A stretch of 64,000 nucleotides of DNA from DASUPK01 sp963800285 (GTDB lineage: Bacteria; Actinomycetota; Thermoleophilia; Solirubrobacterales; 70-9), in NCBI GenBank assembly GCA_963800285.1, contig CAWDAL010000014.1:310001-374000 (forward strand), given 5' to 3'. The notes under the pieces are model-generated. The model did not search any database and was not told where the DNA came from. It saw only the letters and a list, made by a program, of their open reading frames with translations. Positions 7,184 through 15,299 of the stretch are shown here, one piece after another; within the stretch, counting starts at the first letter, position 1, and every line of letters starts with the position of its first letter. A program made the position numbers and the translations under genes.

Positions 7184-8157
7184 CAGCTCTGCCCCTCCAG
7201 CGCCTTGGTCTGCTCCTCGTACCGCGCCTCGAGCTCCTCCATCGCCTGCTCCGCCTGCTCCTGGCTCGGCGGCTTGCCGTGGAAGCCGAAGCGGTCCTCC
7301 ATGAAGGAGACCCCGCGGCCCTTCTTGGTCTGGCAGATGATCGCGGCCGGGCGGCCGATGGTCCGGCTCCGCTCCAAGGACTCGACGACGGCCTCCATGT
7401 CGTGGCCGTCGATCTCGACGGCGTCCCAGCCGAAGGCCTCGAACTTGGCGCGGACGTCACCCGTGTCCATGACCTCCTCGGTGGTGCCGTCGGTCTGCAG
7501 GTGGTTGTAATCGACGATCGCGGTCAGGTTGGGGATCTCGTAGTGGGCGGCGGACATCGCCCCCTCCCAGCTCTCCCCCTCCTGGCAGTCGCCGTCCGAC
7601 ATCAGCGTGAAGACCTGCGCCGTGTCGGCGAGGTCGTCGAGGCGCAGCGCCAGGCAGATCCCGACGCTCATCGACAGCCCCTGGCCGAGCGAGCCGGTCG
7701 AGACTTCGATGCCGGGGGTGCGGGTCATGTCGGGATGGCCCTGGAGATGCGAGCCGATCTGGCGGAGCCCCATCAGGTCATCGGCCGGGAAGTAGCCATG
7801 CTCGGCGAGCGCGGCGTACTGGATGGGCGCGGCGTGGCCCTTGGAGAGGACGAAGCGGTCGCGCTCCGGCCACTTCGGGTTGGTCGGGTCGTGGCGGAGC
7901 ACCCTGTAGTAGAGGGCGGCGACGATGTCGGCGGCCGAGAGCGAACTGTCGAGGTGGCCGGACTTGGCTACGGCCAGCATGCGGACGCAGTGGATGCGGA
8001 GCACGGTCGCGTAGCGCTCGAGCTCGGCTATCGAGGGCTTACCCCCGGCCTTGGCGGAGGGCTCAGGCTTGAGATCTGGAACGGGCTTCAGGTGCGCCAT
8101 CGGCGGCTGGTCATGCGCCTGGTCGTACGGGATGGCCTTGGGCTGCGGCTTGCTCAA
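7183..8157 (-). CDS. Transketolase, N-terminal (thiamine diphosphate-binding) subunit
   Basis: 324 residues. The diphosphate/Mg binding motif starts with SDGDCQEGESWEGA (about 190-203) and ends with IVDYNHLQ, as in all thiamine diphosphate enzymes. GHLDSSLSAADIVAALYY and FVLSKGHAAP are transketolase signatures. The first 30 residues are Lys/Pro-rich and probably flexible. First gene of the two-gene transketolase operon and divergent from the lipoprotein gene at 8247. Confidence 0.92.
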   Translation of the reverse strand: MSKPQPKAIPYDQAHDQPPMAHLKPVPDLKPEPSAKAGGKPSIAELERYATVLRIHCVRMLAVAKSGHLDSSLSAADIVAALYYRVLRHDPTNPKWPERDRFVLSKGHAAPIQYAALAEHGYFPADDLMGLRQIGSHLQGHPDMTRTPGIEVSTGSLGQGLSMSVGICLALRLDDLADTAQVFTLMSDGDCQEGESWEGAMSAAHYEIPNLTAIVDYNHLQTDGTTEEVMDTGDVRAKFEAFGWDAVEIDGHDMEAVVESLERSRTIGRPAAIICQTKKGRGVSFMEDRFGFHGKPPSQEQAEQAMEELEARYEEQTKALEGQS

Positions 8158-8246
8158 GACCGGGCGGCGAGGGTAGCAGCGGGCAGCACCAACGGGGACC
8201 TTAGAAAGACGAGCCGACGGAACCGCTTCCGCTTAGCCTCCCGGCC

Positions 8247-8951
8247 ATGAAGCTCGGAGCGATCGCGGCGGCCGCGGCCTTCCTGGCCCTCGCGGGGTGC
8301 GGCGGGTCCGGCGGGTCCGGGACCCAGTCGACGCCGTCGACAGCCTCCGCCGTCACCAACCGGACGGCCGGGGATTCCGGTGTCACGGGGAAGCTGCCGG
8401 CGGGGGCCACCGGCCCGGTGGACACGGTTGAGGAGAAGGCCGAGGGGCCCGCCGCGAGGGAGGCCAGCCCGGAGGCCGAGGCGAACGGGCCGCAGGCGAC
8501 CGGAGATCTCGACGGGCCCGATCGCTCCGCGGCGAGCGCTGCGGTCCGCAGCTACGTCGCGGCGCTCGACCGGCGAGAGGCGGCGCGGGTTTGCGACCTG
8601 TTCGAACCGCGTGGAGTGCCGCTGAGCGACCTGCCGCGCCGCCGCGGCGGCTGCCGCAGGTCGGTCCAAGCCTCGATCGGCTCGCGGCCGGCGGACGGCG
8701 GCCCGGCCTGGCGGCGCACCGAGATCGTGGGGATGAAGCCCGAGTCGCTCGGGGACGCGCGGGCGCGGATCACGACCACGGTCACCCATCGGTTCTCGGA
8801 CCGCCGGTACGTCTCGGTCGAGGACGACGTCATCTACCTCGAGCGGACCGGCGGCCGGTGGCTGCTCGCCAAGCCGAGTGCCACCTTCTATCGCGCGGTC
8901 GGCTACGCGCAGCCTCCCCTCAGGGCATTCGCGCCGCCCGCCGGCTGGTGA
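8247..8951 (+). CDS. Putative lipoprotein of unknown function
   Basis: 234 residues. The first 20 residues form a lipoprotein signal with lipobox LALAGC, so the mature protein should be lipid-anchored outside the membrane. Residues 20-95 are a low-complexity Gly/Ser/Ala/Glu linker. A conserved-looking domain follows (about 97-225), starting AAVRSYVAALDRREAARVCDLF, which resembles the NTF2-like or SnoaL-like fold of secreted actinobacterial lipoproteins. No Shine-Dalgarno is obvious, so it may be leaderless. The stop codon abuts the palindromic repeat at 8951-9047. Confidence 0.7.
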   Translation: MKLGAIAAAAAFLALAGCGGSGGSGTQSTPSTASAVTNRTAGDSGVTGKLPAGATGPVDTVEEKAEGPAAREASPEAEANGPQATGDLDGPDRSAASAAVRSYVAALDRREAARVCDLFEPRGVPLSDLPRRRGGCRRSVQASIGSRPADGGPAWRRTEIVGMKPESLGDARARITTTVTHRFSDRRYVSVEDDVIYLERTGGRWLLAKPSATFYRAVGYAQPPLRAFAPPAGW

Positions 8952-9047
8952 CGGCTTCGCCATCAGGCCGCGGCCACAGGCGGCCGCCCCACATAGGTCG
9001 CTTCGGGCTTCGCCCTTCGCTCCAAAGTGAGCGGCCTGGTGGCCGCT
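8951..9047. repeat. Dispersed palindromic element, copy 1 (3' end of the CcdA-like gene)
   Basis: A 97-bp element also found at 28101-28190 and 31043-31141. On the minus strand it begins at the TAG stop of the CcdA-like gene. A 7-bp hairpin AGCGGCC/GGCCGCT (9030-9036, 9041-9047) comes first. Then comes the shared core (GGAGCG, GGGCGAAGCCC, AAGCGAC) and finally a second arm, 8970-8977, able to pair with 9039-9046. It closes with CTGATGGCGAAGCC. Probably acts as a transcription terminator between convergent genes. Confidence 0.8.
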
Positions 9048-10527
9048 AGAAGCGGTGGTTGCCGCCGCCGCGGGGAGCGCGCTCGCGGAGCCGCTTGGGG
9101 TGCTTCCGGCTGACCCCGACGATCGTCGCGTCGGCATTGGCGCCGTCCGGCTTCAGCACGGTCACGTAGGCGACCGCGTCGGTCAGGGCGTTCGAGTAGA
9201 GGACTCCCGCGGAGCGCTTCAGCGTGAGCAGGATCCGGCCGGCGCCGTGACGATGGCGGCCCCGGACCATCAGCCGGCTGCGCCTGGCGTCAGACCGCAC
9301 GTAGGCGAAGAAGCGGCCGTCCACCGCGGGATCGAAGAGCAGCAGGCGGCGCGAGCGGACCAGGGCCCGATGCTTGTGAGTTCCCATCACCCTCTGCACG
9401 ACCCTGCTGCCGCGCGGTTTCGCGATCGCGAAGAGCAGGATGTTTCCGTCCACAGCGGGAGGGCTGAGCTGCGAAGCGCCTCCCGCACTCGCCACCAACA
9501 GGGGCGGCGCCGGTGAGGCCGGGTTGGCGATGTAGCGGATGTAGATGCCGTCGCCGCCGCCGAGCGGAGCGCGGTAGGCGAGCCAGGAATCCGAGACGGC
9601 GACCGCGTCGGCGCCCGGCGCGGGGAGCCGCGCGACCGGCGCAAGGCTGCCTCGGTCGAGCAGCTGGATCTGCTCGCCGGTCACCATCGCGACGAAGCGC
9701 CCGCCGATCGCCGGATGCTTACCCGGCAGCGGGATCTCGGGACCGCCGCGGCTGATCGCCGCGGGGCCGCCGAGACGCTGGAAGAGGAGCGCGTCGGCGG
9801 TGGCCGAGGGATCCGTCGCGTGCGCCACCTGCGTTCCCTTCGCCCCCGCGCTGCCAGGAGCGACGATCAAGGCGAGAGCCACGAGCATCAGTGCAGCGGC
9901 GTCACCGCGGCGCAGTCCGAGGTAGACGCCTTCGCGCTCGCACATCAGCTCAGTCGCGCGGACGCCGGCGTCGCTGCCGGCCAGTGGCGCCAGGACGACG
10001 ATCGGGATGGCACGGCCGATCCCGAAGGCGACCCCCAGCAGGAGCCCGAGGGACGGATCGCCGACCGCCAGGCTGACCCCCGCGAGCGCCCAGACGCCGA
10101 AGGAGAGGACGAAGGTCGTGAAACCGAGGCCCAGCAGAACCCCGTAGAGGGCGGCGGCGAGCGGCATCGGCATCACCCGGCGCCAGTGCTCGGGGAGCTG
10201 ACGGCGGATCTGCGGCACGATCCTCGTGCCGCGCACCTCCAGCACCGCGGCGACCAGGGCGATCGCCGCCGCGGCCACGTAGGCCGCACGACCGCCGGCG
10301 CCGTGGAGGAACTGGCCGAGCAGAGCGAGCGAGCCGAAGGTGAGCAGCCCGCCGGCCACCGCTCCGGGCAGGAAGGTCGCGCAGGCCGCGGCCGTGATCC
10401 GCGGGCCGCCGGTGTGGCCGGTGGGCCCGATCGTGTCGATCGCCGAGAGGCCGCAAGGCGAGAAGGTTCCGGTCGCGCCGATCAGCACGGCGGCGGCCGC
10501 GAGTGCCAGTTCCAGGACGACCGACAT
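9046..10527 (-). CDS. CcdA-like membrane protein with extracellular propeller-like C-terminal region
   Basis: 493 residues from ATG 10527, chosen because AGGAG lies nine bases upstream. The N-terminal about 235 residues contain six or so membrane helices and, near residue 22, TFSPCGLSAIDTIGP, like the cysteine-proline region of CcdA/DsbD electron carriers. The last membrane helix is followed by about 240 residues (TolB/propeller-like; QIQLLDRGSLAPV and LLLFDPAVDGRFFAYVRS repeats) ending in a basic tail. CcdA proteins pass reducing electrons across the membrane to thioredoxin-like proteins, fitting the CHLC thioredoxin domain encoded two genes upstream. It is the last gene of the mau-like operon. 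Only one of the usual CcdA cysteines is evident, so the electron path needs testing. Confidence 0.7.
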   Translation of the reverse strand: MSVVLELALAAAAVLIGATGTFSPCGLSAIDTIGPTGHTGGPRITAAACATFLPGAVAGGLLTFGSLALLGQFLHGAGGRAAYVAAAAIALVAAVLEVRGTRIVPQIRRQLPEHWRRVMPMPLAAALYGVLLGLGFTTFVLSFGVWALAGVSLAVGDPSLGLLLGVAFGIGRAIPIVVLAPLAGSDAGVRATELMCEREGVYLGLRRGDAAALMLVALALIVAPGSAGAKGTQVAHATDPSATADALLFQRLGGPAAISRGGPEIPLPGKHPAIGGRFVAMVTGEQIQLLDRGSLAPVARLPAPGADAVAVSDSWLAYRAPLGGGDGIYIRYIANPASPAPPLLVASAGGASQLSPPAVDGNILLFAIAKPRGSRVVQRVMGTHKHRALVRSRRLLLFDPAVDGRFFAYVRSDARRSRLMVRGRHRHGAGRILLTLKRSAGVLYSNALTDAVAYVTVLKPDGANADATIVGVSRKHPKRLRERAPRGGGNHRF

Positions 10528-10552
10528 CAGTCGTGGCTCCTGACGGGCGCCA

Positions 10553-11128
10553 CTAGCACGGCACCTTCGTGTCGTAGTACTGCACGCAGAACACCTTGCG
10601 GCCGCGGTAGCAGTAGCCGGCGAGGGCGGCGTCCCCGTTGATCCTGGTGCCGTGGTGGGCGCAGCAGTCGCGCAGCTGGCGGACCTTGCCTCCGCAGCAG
10701 CGGTACCACGAGCCGTCGTTCTGCCCGTGGAAGCCATAGATGTCCCCCGCCCGGTCACAGAGCTGCGTGCGAGGGGCCGGTGGGAGCGGGCGGCCCTCGG
10801 CGTCGCGCAGCAGGTTCCCGTCGTCGTCCACCGGCTGACCGGCGTCGTTCACGGGCCGGCCGATGTCGTCAACGGCATGGCCATCGCTGGCTCGCAGCGG
10901 AAAGCCGCGGGAGTCGATCCGGGGCAGCCCGGTCGGGTGAGGACAGGAGCCGGTGGTGAAGGTATGCCCGCAGAAGTGGAATGCCTCGGAATCGCCGGGC
11001 TCGATCAGCGTGCCGACCGTCCGGGCCGCCGTCAGAGTGACGAGCGCGCCGCCGACCCTGGCGAGGAAGCCGCGCCTGGACGTGTCCCGCGCGAGGGCGT
11101 CCGTGGCCCGGTCCAGGTGCTCAGGCAC
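10553..11128 (-). CDS. Tat-exported Cys-rich protein related to methylamine dehydrogenase light chain (MauA-like)
   Basis: 191 residues from GTG 11128, which overlaps the upstream stop by eight bases. The twin-arginine signal SRRGFLARVGGALVTLTAA lies at residues 16-34. The exported part has ten cysteines, including RCCGGK and RDCC, closely resembling the CCGG and DCC segments of the MADH light chain. Between them sits a roughly 45-residue insert of short repeats (DDIGRPVNDAGQPVDDDGN). The protein has only one Trp, whereas the TTQ cofactor needs two in the same chain, and it ends before the region of the second. It is therefore unlikely to be a working TTQ enzyme subunit. Neighbours are the MauE-thioredoxin fusion and the CcdA-like protein, which probably form its disulfides. 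Confidence 0.65.
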   Translation of the reverse strand: MPEHLDRATDALARDTSRRGFLARVGGALVTLTAARTVGTLIEPGDSEAFHFCGHTFTTGSCPHPTGLPRIDSRGFPLRASDGHAVDDIGRPVNDAGQPVDDDGNLLRDAEGRPLPPAPRTQLCDRAGDIYGFHGQNDGSWYRCCGGKVRQLRDCCAHHGTRINGDAALAGYCYRGRKVFCVQYYDTKVPC

Positions 11129-12002
11129 GGCGCCTCGCAGCTGTGGCCAGCACGCTCTCGAGCTGGGCGAGGTTGTTGAACGTCCCCTTGGCCAGGACGG
11201 TCCCGCGATCGTCGGTGGCGATCGCGAACGGGCTGCCCGGGATCGCGAGGTCGCGCCAGAGCGCCGCGTCGGCGACCTCGTCGAAGACGCCCACGGTGAC
11301 CTGGGGGTCGTTCGCGACGTTCTCGATCGCCGGAGAGAGCGTCTGGCAGAGATGACAGCCCTCGGAGCTGAACACGGCGAGGCCGAACCTTGGAACGGCG
11401 TTCGCCTGCGGCACGGCGAGGCGCCTCGCGAGTGCGTCGGCCCGAGAGCCGACGTCGGGCCCCTCCCCCGCGATCTCGAGCGCCCCCTGGGTGCCGAGCC
11501 TAAGCCGCAGCATCCCCACCTCCCGCGCCAGCGCCAGCACCGCGATGACGAGGCCGGCGCACGCCAGCAGCGCGACCCCAACGGCGATCCCCAGCCAGGC
11601 GTCCGTCGAGAGGGTGATCGAATCAGCCTGTGGGACGAGGCCGAAGGCGGCCGCCAGGGCGAGGTTCCGGAGCACACCCAGCCAGGAGACCTTGGAGCGA
11701 GGTCCGAAGCAGGCGCAGGGCGCTCCGGCCCGCCCACGGAGGAGCGCGCCGGCGGTCAGCGCAGCGAACAGCAGCATCAGGCCGGAGGCCAGGTAGGCGG
11801 CCGTGTCGGAGCCGAGGGCCACCGCCACGGCGAGCCCGATCTCGACCGCGATCAGGCCCGCCCAGGCGATGGGGCGCAGTGGCCCGCCCTCAAACCCGAA
11901 GCTGGCCATCGCCGCGATACTGGCGCGAGGCGATGCGAGCTTGGCGAGCGCTGCGCCCGCCAGCACGATCCCAAGCACGACCCGCAAAGAAGTCTCCACC
12001 AT
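11121..12002 (-). CDS. MauE-thioredoxin (MauD-like) fusion membrane protein
   Basis: 293 residues. The first 155 contain four to five membrane helices with the DoxX/MauE arrangement and the CACFGP motif typical of MauE and vitamin-K-reductase-like thiol oxidoreductases. A further helix leads to a thioredoxin-like domain (about 205-290) with active site GCHLCQ and the cis-proline IPGSPFAI. In methylotrophs MauE and MauD help form the six disulfides of the MADH light chain; here both functions appear joined. First gene of the three-gene operon MauE/D, MauA-like, CcdA-like. Confidence 0.75.
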   Translation of the reverse strand: MVETSLRVVLGIVLAGAALAKLASPRASIAAMASFGFEGGPLRPIAWAGLIAVEIGLAVAVALGSDTAAYLASGLMLLFAALTAGALLRGRAGAPCACFGPRSKVSWLGVLRNLALAAAFGLVPQADSITLSTDAWLGIAVGVALLACAGLVIAVLALAREVGMLRLRLGTQGALEIAGEGPDVGSRADALARRLAVPQANAVPRFGLAVFSSEGCHLCQTLSPAIENVANDPQVTVGVFDEVADAALWRDLAIPGSPFAIATDDRGTVLAKGTFNNLAQLESVLATAARRRA

Positions 12003-12048
12003 CCCTCCGGCCGCAACCTACCACCAGGCCGGGCGTACGCCGTTCAGC

Positions 12049-13160
12049 TCAGGCCCTCGCCCTGGCGCGGGCCTTGACTCGCTTCACGCAGCGCCTGCGC
12101 TTCTTGCGGTTGTGGATCCGCTTGCACTTCCTCAGCGCCTTCTTCACCTTGGCCCGCGCGGGGGTCGCAGCGCTTCGTGGCTGCCCGCCGCCGCCGCCTC
12201 CAAAGATGCTTTCGACCGGCAGGCCGTAGGCCGAATCGATGTTCGAGATGTCCGAGGCGATCAGCGAGCGCATCGTCGGGCCCGCGACTCGCGTGTACAC
12301 ACCGGGCGCGTTGGCGCGCGCGCAGCCATCGCCCCAGCCGGTGATGCCGACCAGCCGGTAGCCGCCGCCGTCGAGGGGGGCCTCGAGCGGCCCGCCGCTG
12401 TCGCCGTAGCAGCTGTCCACACCGCCGCTGACGTAGCCGGCGCAGAGCATGGTGCCCGGATCGAAGTCGCTTCCGTAGACGGAGGGGCTCCCGCAGGTGG
12501 AGTCGGGGATCACCCCGACCGTCGCCGATCGCAGCGTGTCAGCGGTGCCGGTGGACTCGCTGGTGGTCCCCCAGCCGCTGATCCCGGCGCTGCTCCCGGC
12601 ATCCCAGAGGACGCCCTCGTCGGTGCCGGCGATCTTGATCGGCGTCTGGGTGGACGGTGACGACAGGACGAGGTAGGCCACGTCGTAGCGGGGCACCCCA
12701 TCGCCCTAGTGGTTCCCGTTGAAGTTGGCCCGCAGGACGACGGCGGTGACCGCCTGCTCGGTGCCCTGGCTCGCGTCGCTCAGCGTGCTGCGCCCGAGGA
12801 CGACGTCCACGTCGTTTGGGTCGATCTTGGCGGTACGGTCCCCGCCGGGATCGCTGAGCGGCGCAGTCAGCGAGCAATCCGGGTCCGTGTCCGCGACGCA
12901 GTGACCCGCGCTGACGACGATCCGCGACGTGAGCAGCGAGCCGCCGCAGAACTGGCGCTGATGCGCGTTCTGTCCGGGCGACTGCGCGCGAGGCTGTAGA
13001 CCACCGCGGCCTGCCACGGGTAGGTGCTCACCGACGCGGTCGTGCCGCCAACGATCTTCGGCTGCACTGAACCGCTGCTCTGGGCGAGCGCAGTCGCCGG
13101 AGCAAGCAGCGCGACTGCCGCGAGCGTCCCGCACAGAACGAGCTGAGACGGCCTCCGCAT
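12049..13160 (-). pseudogene. Trypsin-like serine protease (S1 family), interrupted
   Basis: One continuous trypsin homology is spread over broken frames. Signal peptide and IVGGTTASVSTYPWQAAVVY are read from ATG 13160. The frame must then change at about 12985-13000 to give QRQFCGGSLL and VSAGHC, with the catalytic His. In that frame an in-frame TAG at 12706-12708 interrupts ANFNGNH and GDGVPRYDVAYL, the latter with the catalytic Asp. The last part holds CYGDSGGP, with the catalytic Ser, and WGDGCARANAPGVYTRV, and ends with a very basic tail (KKRRRCVKRVKARARARA). All triad residues survive. Either a recent pseudogene, or two sequence errors in a functional secreted protease. Confidence 0.85.
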
Positions 13161-13201
13161 AGGCGGATTACATCGACTGACGCTGAAGGATGCGTAGGTC
13201 G

Positions 13202-14230
13202 CTAGCCGATCGCGACCATGCGCTCGATCGGGAGCTTCGCGCGCTCGGCGATCTCGGGCGGGACCTTCACCTCGTACTTGAAGTCCCGCAGCGAGTCGCG
13301 GACCTTCGGCAGCGTGATCATCTTCATGTACTTGCAGAAGGCCATCCGGTTGGCCTCGATGAGCTTCGCGCCCGGGGCCTGCTTCTGCAGGGGGTACAGC
13401 ATCCCGTTCTCGGTGGCGACGATGTACTCACCGTCGGGGTGCTTCTCCATGTAGTTGAGCATCCCGCCGGTTGACAGCATCTGCACGCCCTCGGGGTCGA
13501 TGTCGCCGGAGGCGACGTATTCCATGGCCTGCGTCGCGCAACCGCACTCCGGGTGGATCAGGAACTCCGCGTTCGGGTGCTCGTCGCGGACGGTCTTGAT
13601 GTCGTCGGGGCGGATCCCGGCGTGGACGTGGCACTCGCCGTCCCAGATGTGAAAGCGGGCGCGGCGCTCGGGGTGGTCCTTGATCCCGGTTTCGCGCTCG
13701 ACGAAGGCGCCCAGCCACATGTCGGGGCCGAAGAGGATCTCCGTGTCCTGCCCGTGCTCGCGGAGGATGTGCTCCACGACCTGAACGGCGTTCCCAGAGG
13801 TGCAGCAGTAGTCCGTCTCGGCCTTGACCTCGGCCGAGGTGTTGACGTACATGACCACCACCGCGCCGGGGTGCTCGGCCTTCCAGGCTCGGAGCTGGTC
13901 GGCGGTGATCGACTCCGCGAGGGAGCAGCCCGCCCCGAGGTCGGCGATCAGGACCTTCTTGTCCGGACACAGCACCGAGGCGGTCTCGGCCATGAAGTGG
14001 ACACCGCAGAACTCGATCACGTCGGCGTCCGCCTTCGCCGCCTGGCGGGAGAGGCCGAGCGAGTCGCCGACGAAGTCAGCGACGTCCTGCAGCTCGGGCA
14101 GCTGGTAGTTGTGGGCGAGGATGACGGCGTTGCGCTCGGTGGCGAGCGCGCGGACCTCGTCGCTCAGCGTCGAGATCTCCTCCTCGCTCAGCTTGGCGGG
14201 AAGCTCGTTGACGGTAGGAAGCTCCAGCAC
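13202..14230 (-). CDS. nadA: Quinolinate synthase NadA
   Basis: 342 residues from GTG 14230, preceded by AAGGAG. NadA condenses iminoaspartate with dihydroxyacetone phosphate to quinolinate, using a 4Fe-4S cluster. Cluster-type cysteines lie in SVLCPDKK, CCTSGNA and HPECGCATQ. Family motifs AHNYQLPELQDVADFVGDS, FCGVHFMAET and FGPDMWLG are intact. Length is usual for the longer actinobacterial form. It is divergent from mutM. The other quinolinate gene, nadC, is 4.7 kb away and no nadB is seen, so the iminoaspartate source lies outside the window. Confidence 0.96.
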   Translation of the reverse strand: MLELPTVNELPAKLSEEEISTLSDEVRALATERNAVILAHNYQLPELQDVADFVGDSLGLSRQAAKADADVIEFCGVHFMAETASVLCPDKKVLIADLGAGCSLAESITADQLRAWKAEHPGAVVVMYVNTSAEVKAETDYCCTSGNAVQVVEHILREHGQDTEILFGPDMWLGAFVERETGIKDHPERRARFHIWDGECHVHAGIRPDDIKTVRDEHPNAEFLIHPECGCATQAMEYVASGDIDPEGVQMLSTGGMLNYMEKHPDGEYIVATENGMLYPLQKQAPGAKLIEANRMAFCKYMKMITLPKVRDSLRDFKYEVKVPPEIAERAKLPIERMVAIG

Positions 14231-14336
14231 GGCGGGCCGCTCCTTAACGTTGGATGTTCGCCGCCCCGGTCATAGCGAGACCTCGAAGCTGGCGAATGAA
14301 CTGACTAAAGATTAGCGCGGGCATACCCTTGGCCAC

Positions 14337-15200
14337 ATGCCCGAGTTGCCCGAGGTCGAGATCACCGCGCGACGCCTGAGCACCGCGCTCGAGGGCGCCG
14401 AGGTGGAGTCCGCCCTGGCGCCGGGCGTGGCGACGCTCAAGACCTTCGAGCCCAGCCTCGACGCGCTCGCCGGCGCCCGGATCGAGGGCGTGCGGCGGAT
14501 CGGCAAGATGCTCGCGGTCGACTTCGAGCCATCATCAAACGGGTCGCCCCTGACCCTCCTGATCCACCTGATGTCGGCCGGACGCCTCCAGCTCTTCGAC
14601 AAGCGGGCCTCGCTGAAGGATCGCCGTTCGCGTCTCCTCGTCCGGATCGCCGACGGCCGGGAGCTTCGGCTGCGCGAGTTCGGCACCAAGCAGGCGGCCT
14701 GGGCAAAGTTGCTGCGGCGCGATGACGTGGAACAGGACGAGATGGTGTCGACGCTCGGTCCCGATGCCTGGCCCGCTCCGGCCCTGGAGAAGTTCCGGGA
14801 GGCCATCGACGAGCCCCGGCACCTCCACCCGCTGCTGCGCCACCAGCGCGACATCGCCGGAATCGGGCGCTCCTGGGTCGACGAGATCCTCTGGGAGGCG
14901 AGGCTTTCTCCCTTCAAGAAGGGATCGGAGCTGCGAGGCGAGGAGGTGAAAGACCTCCACGATGCGCTGCACGTCCTCGGGGACGCGATCGATCACTACG
15001 AGGAGGTGATCGGCGAGCAGATCCCGGACAAGATGCCGATGCCGCTCGAGGTCCACCGCCGCGAGGGAGAGCCGTGTCCCAGGTGCGGCACCACGATCGA
15101 GGCCGTGTTCTTCGCAGAGCACCAGATGAACTACTGCCCCGAAGAGCAGACCGGCGGACGGGTCCTGAAGGACCGCCGGCTCTCACGCCTGCTCAAGTAG
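14337..15200 (+). CDS. mutM: Formamidopyrimidine-DNA glycosylase (Fpg/MutM family)
   Basis: 287 residues. It begins MPELPEVE, with the catalytic Pro2/Glu3 and the conserved early motif. It has the helix-two-turn-helix segment RDIAGIGRSWVDEILWEA and a C-terminal zinc finger (CPRCGTTIEAV, then YCPEEQTGG). It excises oxidised purines such as 8-oxoguanine from DNA. The segment IGRSWVDE replaces the more usual IGNIYADE, and the Lys near residue 58 (RIGKMLAV) is kept, so it may be a Nei/MutM2-type paralogue. A weak hairpin, GCGCGG/CCGCGC at 15230-15246, follows. Confidence 0.88.
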   Translation: MPELPEVEITARRLSTALEGAEVESALAPGVATLKTFEPSLDALAGARIEGVRRIGKMLAVDFEPSSNGSPLTLLIHLMSAGRLQLFDKRASLKDRRSRLLVRIADGRELRLREFGTKQAAWAKLLRRDDVEQDEMVSTLGPDAWPAPALEKFREAIDEPRHLHPLLRHQRDIAGIGRSWVDEILWEARLSPFKKGSELRGEEVKDLHDALHVLGDAIDHYEEVIGEQIPDKMPMPLEVHRREGEPCPRCGTTIEAVFFAEHQMNYCPEEQTGGRVLKDRRLSRLLK

Positions 15201-15299
15201 CGATCCGTCCGTAGTAACCCGCAAGACGGGCGCGGGGTTTCCGCGCACCTGCGAGACCCCCTAATCAGAGCGGGTTCAGATGGCGATGCAAAACACAGG

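Noticed and set aside
10528..10758. Longer start for the CcdA-like gene
   Set aside because: The extension lies within the MauA-like gene and is Thr/Ala/Arg noise; ATG 10527 has AGGAG at good distance and begins a membrane helix.
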